Origin: Musa acuminata AAA Group
Lineage: Eukaryota > Streptophyta > Magnoliopsida > Zingiberales > Musaceae
NCBI RefSeq assembly: GCF_036884655.1
Contig: NC_088340.1
Location: 28,346,001-28,410,000 of the forward strand
Direction: 5' to 3'
Length of the DNA stretch: 64,000 bases
Positions 55,179 to 64,000 of the stretch are shown in pieces. The notes beneath the pieces are model-generated. The model was not told the origin of the DNA. It ran no database searches and worked only from the letters and a program-made list of their open reading frames with translations. Within the stretch, counting starts at the first letter, position 1, and every line of letters begins with the position of its first letter. Both the position numbers and the translations under genes were made by a program.

Positions 55179-55700
55179 TGTTGAATCTCAGATTTTGATG
55201 ATGAAGTCAATTGTAAATTGTTTGATCTAATCTATATGTTGAGAAAAGTATGTAGGATTAACTATGATAGTAGTAAGACATAAAACAAGTGTTGTGCCGG
55301 AGTCAAGATCGAGATATCATTGGAAGTTTGAGAGTTCATCGGAAGTCCGGACGTTCGTCGGAAGATCTATCGGGACCAACTGAGAAGTCTAGGAGCTTGC
55401 CAAAGAAGCTTGTTAGAACTTACCAAGAAGATCGTCCTAAAATCCAAGAGCTTGTTGAGAGTCCGCTAGAACATTGTTGAGAGTTCGTCGGATGTTCACC
55501 GGAAGTACGCTAGAAGCTCGCTGGAAGAGCAATTGACGCACCAAAATAAGAAGTGCTATAATTTTATCTTAATTATCATAGTTAGAGTATAAATTAAGTT
55601 AGGATTGGGAGGTAATCCCACTAACTTAATTAGGGGCAAACTGGGCCCTTAATAGGGCTGAATTGGGTCGTATTGATCAGCTAATTCAGCCCCTGAATTT
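55179..55700 (+). repeat. Sirevirus LTR, first 522 bp, left arm of inverted pair
   Basis: It starts TGTTGAATCTCAG and runs in the plus direction through the U3-type region (CCGGAAGTCCGGACG at 55340-55354) to the palindrome zone, where it meets a reversed LTR. It may be the 5' LTR of plus-strand element H. Confidence 0.88.
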
Positions 55701-55728
55701 GACCCTGGCGGTGCCACCGTTGGCCAAG

Positions 55729-56249
55729 AATTTAGGGGCTGAATTGACTGATCAATTTGGCCCAATTCAGCCTTGTTAAGGGCATAGTTGGCCCCTAATT
55801 AAGTTAGTGAGATTATCATCTAATCCTAACTTAATTTACACTCTAACTACAATAATTAAGACATAATTACAGCACTTCTTGTTCCGATGCATCAATTGCT
55901 TTTTCGACGAGCTTCTAGCGTACTTCCAACGAACACCCGATGAACTCTCGGCAATGTTCCGGCAGACTCCCGGCAAGTTCCTGGATTTTACGATGATCTT
56001 CTTGGCAAGTTCCGATGAGCTTCTTTGCCAAGCTCCTAGACTTCTCGGTTAGTTCCGACAGAACTTCCGACGAACGTCCGGACTTCCGATGAACTCTCAA
56101 ACTCCTAATGAGATCTCGATCTTGACTCTGGTACAACACTTGCTTTATGTCTTATTGCTATCATAGTTAATCCTGTACACTTTTCTCAACATATAGATTA
56201 GATCAAACAATTTATAATTGACTTCATCATCAAAATCCGAGATTCAACA
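55729..56249 (-). repeat. G 3' LTR, first 521 bp, right arm of inverted pair
   Basis: Minus-strand TGTTGAATCTCGG at 56249, running to the junction with the left arm. By eye it differs from the left arm at about 10% of sites. Confidence 0.9.
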
Positions 56250-57786
56250 ATCTTCCCCTTTTTGATGATGACAATCAATTAATGACGGAGTTAACTTTAA
56301 CTCCCCCTACCTATATGCCATACTTGAGAAAAGACATTCTTGAATTCAAGGCCTTTGAATTCAAGAAACAAACTAATAAGATAAGTTCATCAAACTTATT
56401 AACATGCACATTATGATTCCCATCATGAACTAACATTCCGATGCCAAGTATTTCTCAAAATGATGTCAAGGCATGACATACATTTTCTAGTATGATATTT
56501 CAAATATGATATATGACAAAGATAGCAATTCATCATTCTATGGTAAGATATCAATTGTAATATAGCAAGTTAAGCTATAGATATCTTAACATAATGAAAG
56601 AAATTTATCAAGCAAACATTTCAAGTATATATGATGAAATACATTGCATACATTTGTCATCAATTTACCATATTTTGGTATTATTTCTCCCCCTTTGTCA
56701 TCAACAAAAAGGAGAACAATTCAACAATGCAAGTGTGGTAAAAAAATCAAGCAAGTTTCACATTCAAAAGTTCTCATCATTAAATGTTATCAACATTAAA
56801 ACAATAGATTCCAACAACTTCTCCCCCTTTGTCATCACAATTTTGCATGAAGAGGAGGAAAGAAGGTAAGGAGGGAATCCATTAAGAACTAAATTTGTGA
56901 AATGATTTGAATCAAGTCGAAAAATGATAAATATGTTTTTATTAAAACATGCTTTCATTTGACAAAGAGAATGGATTCATGAAAAGGATCGAGATATCCA
57001 TATGAAATCAAATCCCCACCAAAATTATCACACACATGCTTTCATTATCACACATGAGAAAGGGTTTGTTAAAACATGCTTTCATTATTACACACGAAAA
57101 TTCATCTTTCAAGGATTAAGATATCTATTGGAATTTCTTCAATTTTTATGAGAATAATTCATGGGAGAGGAGTATCACATGAAGGAGAAATTCATGAATA
57201 AAACTTCATAGTGAGAAGAGCATTACATCAAATCCATTTCTCATTAAAAATTCATAAGAGTGAAATCTGTGAGAGATGCATTTGTCAATTACTTCCATGT
57301 ATCAAATATCAAGATATGTATAAACACTTCATGCATTTATAAAATATTTTGTCATAACCTTTCATCACTACTTGCATGAGGTAATATCATTAGTGCTTGT
57401 AGCACTCAAAAGTTAAGAATACGATATTGCATCATGTATGATTGAAACTTGTCAATATTCAATAGAGATCATAATCATCATAGAAATTTTCAGCATCAAA
57501 GTAAGCATGATTTTGCATCATTATATGATAACATGCTCATCATTTAAAAAGATCACAACATCATAGAAATTTTCAACATCAAAGCACAGAATTCCACTAT
57601 CAAAGTAAATAGCATTTTAAGTTTACATTATCAAAGAACAGAATTCCAACATCAAAGTAAACATTTTATTGTCGTGAAGTACATAACCTTATTTATATCA
57701 TCATGTAAAATTTGCATCATAAGAGGAGAAGATTTAAGTGATTGATCCAAAGAATCAAGAAAGTCTGAAAGTGAAATTTAACAAAT
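56250..57786 (-). other. G 3' non-coding tail
   Basis: No env-like gene is present. Minus-strand polypurine tracts lie at 56250-56262, 56301-56309, 56690-56702 and 56820-56832. The part 56250-57014 recurs inverted at 63170-63941 (tail of H). The 91-codon frame at 56594-56869 is antisense to the element and I treat it as accidental. Confidence 0.8.
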
Positions 57787-60700
57787 TCATGCATTCGGAC
57801 AAATGAACATACCTAATTTTCTTCTAATAAAATCAAATTGTTCTTCACTTAAAGGTTTTGTAAAAGTATCGGCTAATTGATATTTTGTATCAATAAGCTC
57901 TAAGATTACATCATGATTATTGACATGATCTCATATAAAGTGATGCCTAATATAAATATATTTAGTTCTAGAGTGTTAAATGAGATTTTTTGTTAAACAT
58001 ATTACACTTGTGTTATCACATTTTATGGGAATGTTTTTAAGATGAATCTTATAATCCTCTAAAGTGTTTTTCATCCACACAACTTATGCATAATATGCAC
58101 TAACTGCAATGTACTCAGCTTCAATTGTAGATAGTGCAACCGAGTTTTGTTTCTCGGAAGACCAAGAAACAAATGCGTGTCCAAAAAATGGACATGTTCT
58201 GGATGTGCTTTTTCTATCTAATCTACATCTAGCAAATCCGCATCAGCATAAGCAATTAGTTCAAAGTTCTTGGATTTTGGATACCATAATACTAGATTTG
58301 TGGTTCATTTAAGATATCTAAGTATTCTCTTAACTGCTTTAAGATGAGATATCTTATGATTAGATTGAAACCTAGCACAAAGTCCTACACTAAACAGGAT
58401 ATTTGGTCTAGTTGCGATGAGGTATAGTAAACTTCCTATCATACCCCTATAAGCTTTTTGATCAAAGCTTTCTTCACTTTCATCAATGTCTAACTTAGTG
58501 GAGATGCTCATGGGAGTATTGATAGCCTTTGAGCTATCCATATTAAACCATTTTAGTAAATCTAAAGCATATTTTGTTTGACTAAGAAATATACCATTAC
58601 TTAGTTGTTTGATTTGTAAGCCCAAAAAGAAAATTAATTCCCCCATCAAACTTATTTCAAATTCAAGAATCATACTTTTAGTAAATGACTCACATAGAGA
58701 TTCATTCGTAGAACTGAAAATAATATCATCAATATAAATTTGAACAATAAGAAAATTATTTTCAAAATTTTTGATAAATAATGTAATATTGACCTTGACT
58801 TTAGAAAAATTATTTTTGATAAGAAATGAGCTAAGTCTCTCATACCAAGCCTTTGGGGCTTGTTTTAAATCATAGAGAGCTTTAGTCAATTTAAACACAT
58901 GATTAGGGAGATTATCATTCTCAAATCTGGGAGGTTGTTCAATATAAACTTCTTCGGAAATAAAGTCATTAAGACTAGTACTTTTAACATCCATTTGAAA
59001 TAACTTAAAATTATTACTACTAGCATAGGCAAAGAGCATCCTTTTGGTTTCTAATCGTGCCATAAGAACGAATGTCTCTTTATAATCGATTCTTTCTTCT
59101 TGGTTGAAACCTTTGGCCACTAATCTAGATTTATTTCTAACCACGATACTAAATTCATCTTGCTTGTTTTTAAAGACCCATTTAGTACCAATAACTAAAT
59201 GGTCATTTAGCCTAGGAATAAACTTCCACACCTCATTTATCTCAAATTAATTCAACTCTGTTTGCATTACGATAACCCATGAATCATATTTCAAGACCTC
59301 ATCAATGCATTTTGGTTCAATTTAGGAGAGAAAAGCGACGTTGACATAAAAATTCTTAAGAGAAGAATGAGTTTGAACCCCTTTTGATGTGTCTCCAATG
59401 ATTAGCTTCTTAGGATGAGCATCTACATAATTCCTTTTATTGGGTAAGGATGTTTTGGAAGAAGATGCATCCAAGTTGTTAGATGAAGAAAGGGTTTCAT
59501 TTAAATTCATGGAATCAAAATTAAGATCATCATTAAACTCATTTTTTTTAACTTCGGAAACTTCATTGGAAACAACATGAATAGACTCTTCTATAATTAA
59601 GGTTCTTTTATTAAAGATACGAAATACTTTAGAAATAGAAGAATAGCTAAGAAAAATTCCTTCATCGGATTTAGCATCAAATTTTCTTAAGGCATCTTTT
59701 TCATTTAAGATAAAACACTTACACCCAAAAACTTTAAAATATGGAACATTGGGTTTTTTGTTGTTCCACAACTCATAAGGAGTTTTGGTGAGTAAGAGTC
59801 TTACTAGAACTCTATTCATAATATAGCATGTCGTGTTTATGGCTTCGACCCAAAAATATTTGGGTATGCTATGTTCATTCAACATGTTTCTTGTTATTTC
59901 TTGTAAATTTCTATTCTTTCTTTCTACTACTATATTTTGTTGAGGATTTCTTAGAGTAGAGAAGTTATGATTGTATCCATTATATTCACAAAATTCTTAA
60001 AAATCATGATTTTTAAATTCACCATCGGGATCACTTCGAATTGATGAAATCATAAATTCATTTTCATTTTGAACAAGTTTATAAAACTTGGAGAAACACC
60101 TCAAGCAATCACTTTTGTGTGCTAAAAAGTAAGTCCATGTGTATCTACTAAAATCATCCATGATGACAAATACGTATTTGCTTCCTCCTAGGCTTGATGT
60201 AGCAATTGGTCCAAATAAGTCCATATGGATTAATTGCAATGGCCTAGAGGTTCTTATTTGGTTCTTTTTTTTGAAACTACTTTTTATTTGCTTTCCTAGT
60301 TGACATACATCACATACATTGTCTTTGATGAACTTAATGTAAGAAATTCCTCTCACAAGTTCTTTAGATGAAATTTAAGAGATTAGTTTCATACTTGCAT
60401 GACCTAACCTCCTATGCCAAAGCCAAGCATCGTCATTCAAAACCGAAAAACACATTTCATTACAAAGATCATTAATGTCGATAGCGTACATATTATTTTG
60501 TTTTAGAGCAATCATAAATGTGTTTTTGAATGATTTTTCAATAATGCAAGCATTAGATTTGAATCTAATGATGTATCCTTTATCACACAATTGACTAATG
60601 CTCAAAAGATTATTATTTAAGCGATCAACTAACAACACATCTTCAATAGAAAAGGTGGATTTATTACCTATGGTTCCTTTGCCAATGATTTTACCCTTGT

Positions 60701-60836
60701 TGTTGTCTTCGAAGGTGACATATCCTTCGTCTATGCTGGTGAGCTTAGAGAATTGAGATGGATCTCCGGTCATATACCTTGAGCATCCACTATCAAGGTA
60801 CCATCTCTTGCTTCTAGCTTGTGATGGTAAACGTTT
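57787..60836 (-). pseudogene. pol: G pol: protease, integrase, RT, RNase H
   Basis: After the UAG at 60837 come RWYLDSG and MTGDPSQF, WHRRLGHASMK and CDVCQLGKQ, integrase DLFGPIATSS and IRSDPDGEF, then LWNNKKPNVPYF, and RT WVFKNKQDE, QMDVKSTSLN and YIDD at 58725-58736 with both Asp present. RNase H follows leftwards to RRKLGMFICPNA and the stop at 57787-57789. At least six breaks occur, for example near 60374, 59996, 59886, 59321, 58304 and 58230. RT here keeps the catalytic pair that C has lost. Confidence 0.92.
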
Positions 60837-60839
60837 CTA
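60837..60839 (-). other. In-frame UAG between gag and pol of G
   Basis: The minus strand reads TTT TCA TAG AAA CGT, in frame with WVPKNHHFS upstream and RSKRWYLDSG downstream. It is the same site as in A and C, although flanking codons differ. Confidence 0.82.
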
Positions 60840-62379
60840 TGAAAAATGATGATTTTTAGGTACCCATTTGACCTTGGGTGTCTCAAAAATTGATCTACAT
60901 ATCTTATTATGTTGCATTGAGTCATTTGATATTCTTTTAGAAACCCAAATCAATATGTGTGGACTACATTTCTTAAATGGACAATGATAAGCTATATGCC
61001 TAAATTTATAACAAAAGTTGTATTTCTTTTGGGGTGAAACATGCAAAGTAGGGCCTTTACCAAAAGTGGTTGAATTTTGGTGAGCTACTCACAAATCTGA
61101 GTCTGCATTTTCTATGAACGTAACCCTTATTGGCAAGGATTATATTCAAGGATTTGCTACCAACCTCAAGTTTTTCTAAGGTTTTCTTAAGTAGCAAGTT
61201 TTGCTTTTGAAGTAATTCTAGTTCATCACATTTCGTACATGAAATTAAGCTATCATTGTGCTTAACTTTTAATCTATCATAATCACTAACAAAAGAATCA
61301 TGCTCCCTTTTTAATAATTTATATTTTTTACTAATTGATTTGTATTCATCAAATAAATCATGAAAAACATTTAAAAGTTCATCAAATGATAAATTTGCAT
61401 CAAATGAACTTGTTACCTTATTTCCAATGGCCATTAGTGCATAGTGAGCAACTTGCTCGGTGTTGGTTGGCTCCTCTTCTTCGGATGAACTTGAGTCGTC
61501 CTATGTTGCTTTAAGAGCATTCTTCTTCTTTGGTTGTTTCTTCTTTGATTAGGGACATTCACTCTTGTAATGTCTCGGCTTTTTGCATTCATAACATATC
61601 ACTTATTCTTTCTTAGGTTCAATTTTATTTTTAGTATTATTTTTAAATTTATTTCTTTTTATAAATTTTTTGAACTTTTTTGTTAATAGTGCCAAGTCTT
61701 CATCAAAATCCTCATCACTTGAATTTTCTTTCAAGTTGTCTTCTTGAGTTCTTAGAGCCATATCCTTCCTGTTCTTTGGAAGGTTGTTCTCTTGCACTTC
61801 ATGAGCATTACAAGTCATCTCATAATTCATTAGTGACCCGATTAGTTTTTTAAGAGAAAAGTTATTTAAATCTTTGGCTTCTTGAATGGTCATGATTTTA
61901 GGGTCCCAATACTTTGGAAGGGATTTTAAAATTTTATTAACAAGCTCAAAATTCGATAAACAACTCATGTCTCCAATGGCCTCACTCGGTTTCATTCGAA
62001 ACAACTCATAAGTATGCACTAAAAGATTGATTTTTGACTCCTTCACTCTACTAGTGCCTTCACGAGTCACTTCGAGTGTGTGTCAAATATCAAATGCCGT
62101 TTCACAAATGGACACACGATTAAACTCGTTTTTATCTAAGGCACAAAATAAGGCATTCATAGCCTTTGCGTTTAAAGCGAAAGTCTTCTTCTCTAATTCA
62201 TTTCAATCATTTATTGGAAGAGAAGACTTTCGAAATCCATTTTCTATAATATTTCATAATTCAAAATCCATTGAAATTAGGAAGATCCTCATTCTAGACT
62301 TCCAATATATGTAATTCGTCCCATTGAACATGGACGGACGTGTAATTGAATGACCCTCTAGGTTGCCGGCAAATGCCAT
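60840..62379 (-). pseudogene. gag: G gag, several stops
   Basis: The start is the ATG at 62377-62379 in the GAGAGATGGC context. It reads ITRPSMFNGTNYIYWKSRMR, then a TGA at the Trp of FELW. THEGTSR is seen as TREGTSR, followed by SEAIGDM; about 70 bp after it are missing relative to C. The first knuckle CYECKKPRHYKSEC keeps its ligands, with Arg for the Gly. The second, YNFCYKFRHIAYHC, has Tyr for the first Cys. A coiled-coil-like stretch (KYKLLKREHDSFVSDYDRL) lies between them. Confidence 0.9.
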
Positions 62380-62415
62380 CTCTCTTGGGTTTAAAACCAA
62401 ATGAGAGTGAACCTT

Positions 62416-62427
62416 GCTCTGATACCA
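62416..62427 (-). other. Primer-binding site of G
   Basis: TGGTATCAGAGC on the minus strand, two bases from the 5' LTR end at 62430. Confidence 0.93.
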
Positions 62428-62429
62428 AC

Positions 62430-63169
62430 TATTAGGATCAAGAGCGGCACTAAGAGGGGGGGGTGAATTAGTGTAGCGGAAAACTTTTACGATTTCAGAA
62501 AAATGTTTGTTTCGACTAAAACTGATTCCAACGAAAATAGATTCGATTCAATCTGTTTCGAAGAGAAGTTGAACTTAAAAGCTTTCGTAAAAGTGCAAAA
62601 GAAGATTAAGGAGGTTTGTAGTAATGTAAATTGCACAAATGAAAAGCAAACCAGAATTTTGAGTGGTTTGGTTAATGTGACCTGCATCCACTTTCAGATT
62701 TCTTCTCCGACGAGGTCACCGGCATCTACTAAAGGCCTTCCTTCAATAGGTGAAGACCAAACACCTCTTTACAGTACTTTCTCCTTTTCTCAGGTTTAGG
62801 AGATAACCCTTACAAGTCTCACTCCTCTTTCTTGCATGGTTAGAAGACTAAGAGATGAAGGAGGAGAACTCTAACTTTTACAACACTTTTATGACTCAAG
62901 AATTTAAGATTAAGCCAATGCTTTCATGCCCTTTCATGCAAAAAAGGGTGAGGTATTTATAGACCCCAATGACTTCAAAATTGAAGCAAAAAACTATCAC
63001 ATCCCCGGAATCCGGGGTACTAGTGGTACCACCGCTGTTACAGGGGGGTACTATTGCCGCTGATCTGATACTGGGTGGTATCACCGCCTGATAAGGGTGG
63101 TACCACTGCTGGCAGCATTCACTATGGGCGGTATCGCCGCCCAGATATCCTGGGGGGCATTGCTTTCCA
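62430..63169 (-). repeat. G 5' LTR, truncated (last 740 bp)
   Basis: The minus-strand end reads GATCCTAATA, with TA for CA. It contains a run of 8 G, a TATA box (62954-62962) and palindrome units (63020-63145), and stops at 63169, where H tail sequence begins. Confidence 0.9.
62954..62962 (-). promoter_or_regulatory. TATA box in G 5' LTR
   Basis: CTATAAATA on the minus strand, inside GGTCTATAAATACCTC. Confidence 0.65.
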
Positions 63170-63927
63170 GGATTTGATTTCATATGGATATCTCGATCCT
63201 TTTCATAAATTCCTTCTCTTTGTCAAAATAAAAGCAATGTTTTAATGAAAACTTATTTATCGTTTTTCGACTTGATTCAAAATATTTCACAAATTTAGTT
63301 CTGGATTCCCTCCTTACCTTCTTTCCTCCTCTTTATGTAAATTTGTGATGACAAAGGGGGGGAAGTTGTTGGAATCTATCACTTTAATGTTGATAACATT
63401 TAATGATGAGAACTTTTGAGTATGAAACTTGCTTGATTTTTCTACCACACTTGCATTGTTGAATTGTTCTCCTTTTTGTTGATGACAAAGGGGGAGAAAT
63501 AATACCAAAATATGATAAATTGATGACGAACGTATGCAATGTATTTCATCATATATACTTGAAATGTTTGCTTGATAAATTTCTTTCATTATGATAAGAT
63601 ATCTAGAGCTTAACTTGCTATTTTACAATTGATATCTTGCCATAGAATAATGAATTGTTATCTTTGTCATCTTTCATATTTGAAATATCATACTTGAAAA
63701 TGGATGTCATACCTTGACATCATTTTGAGAAATACTTGGCATCGTATTTTGAGAATGTTAGATCATGATAGGAATCATGATGTGCATGTTGATAAGTTTA
63801 ATAAACTTATCTTATCAGTTTGTTTCTTGAATTCAAAGGCCTTAAATTCAAGAATGTCTTTTCTCAAGTATGGCATATAGATAGGGGGAGTTAAGGTTAA
63901 CTCTGTCATCAATTGATTATCATCATC

Positions 63928-63940
63928 AAAAAGGGGGAGA
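63928..63940 (+). other. H polypurine tract
   Basis: AAAAAGGGGGAGA just before the LTR start TGTTGAATC, the likely plus-strand primer site. Confidence 0.9.
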
Positions 63941-63941
63941 T

Positions 63942-64000
63942 TGTTGAATCTTGGATTTTGATGATGAAGTCAATTGTAAATTGTTTGATCTAATCTATAT
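63942..64000 (+). repeat. H 3' LTR, first 59 bp
   Basis: TGTTGAATCTTGG onwards, the family LTR start. At the position where G has AATTATAAATTG, both H and the arm at 55179 have AATTGTAAATTG. Confidence 0.92.

Larger units (their letters stand above)
55729..63169 (-). mobile_element. G: Sirevirus-like element, both LTRs truncated
   Basis: It runs from a partial 5' LTR (62430-63169) through primer-binding site, gag, UAG, pol and non-coding tail to 521 bp of the 3' LTR (55729-56249). Both LTRs break within their palindrome zones and both breaks join plus-strand sequence of the same family. Gag and pol have several stops. No target duplication can be assigned. Confidence 0.9.
63170..64000 (+). 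mobile_element. H: 3' end of a plus-strand Sirevirus copy
   Basis: 63170-63941 is the reverse-oriented counterpart of the G tail (56250-57014), nearly identical, with plus-strand polypurine tracts at about 63352-63365, 63487-63497 and 63928-63940. No coding sequence lies inside; the 95-codon antisense frame at 63314-63589 mirrors the one in G. The 3' LTR follows and leaves the window. Confidence 0.9.

Noticed and set aside
56594..56869. Conserved 91-codon frame also found at 63314-63589
   Set aside because: Both are antisense in the non-coding tails of two near-identical Sirevirus copies; conservation reflects recent common origin.

Overview
This window is plant nuclear DNA made almost entirely of nested LTR retrotransposons. 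I see no host gene, rRNA, tRNA gene, CRISPR array or bacterial-type operon. The evidence is Ty1/copia and Ty3/gypsy gag-pol domains, LTRs with TG...CA ends, primer-binding sites matching plant initiator-Met tRNA (TGGTATCAGAGC), polypurine tracts and 5-bp target duplications. The dominant group looks like Sireviruses: gag with paired CCHC knuckles and a coiled-coil tail, several polypurine tracts after pol, and palindrome-rich LTRs. This suggests a repeat-rich angiosperm. A monocot such as a Zingiberales species is possible, but that is a low-confidence guess. Element names below are mine.

Layout. 1-8122: Gyp1, a plus-strand Tekay-like chromovirus, inserted in the 3' LTR of copia A. 8123-16214: A, a minus-strand Sirevirus-like element, itself inserted in LTR fragment B (16215-16660). 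16661-29902: D1, a minus-strand non-Sirevirus copia, interrupted in its integrase by C (17068-24978), the best preserved Sirevirus here. 29903-44813: E, a minus-strand gag-only element. Its 3' LTR has taken three insertions: D1, the gag-only element F (30394-37790, duplication TTAGT) and solo LTR D2 (37827-39321, duplication ATGTC). 44814-53167: I, an old minus-strand copia, hit by E in its 3' LTR and by a Sirevirus solo LTR, S1 (45146-46676), just beside that LTR. 53168-55178: a duplicated leader piece, a TA microsatellite and diverged Gyp1-family LTR pieces in both orientations. 55179-64000: an inverted LTR pair, the minus-strand Sirevirus G, and the plus-strand end of another copy, H.

How the parts relate. 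A, C and G carry both gag and pol and share an in-frame UAG at the same point between them. E and F carry gag only. Their gag frames leave the autonomous sequence at the same codon and lack a complete first zinc knuckle, and E keeps an eroded trace of pol. E and F therefore look like one non-autonomous lineage that depends on partners like A, C and G.

The GC-rich palindrome zone of the Sirevirus LTRs (units close to GGCGGTGCCACCGCC) is where Gyp1, F and D2 inserted, where the two LTRs of C and of F differ in length or content, and where G's LTRs are broken. It is the clearest candidate for an undescribed behaviour in the window. All identity figures were estimated by eye.
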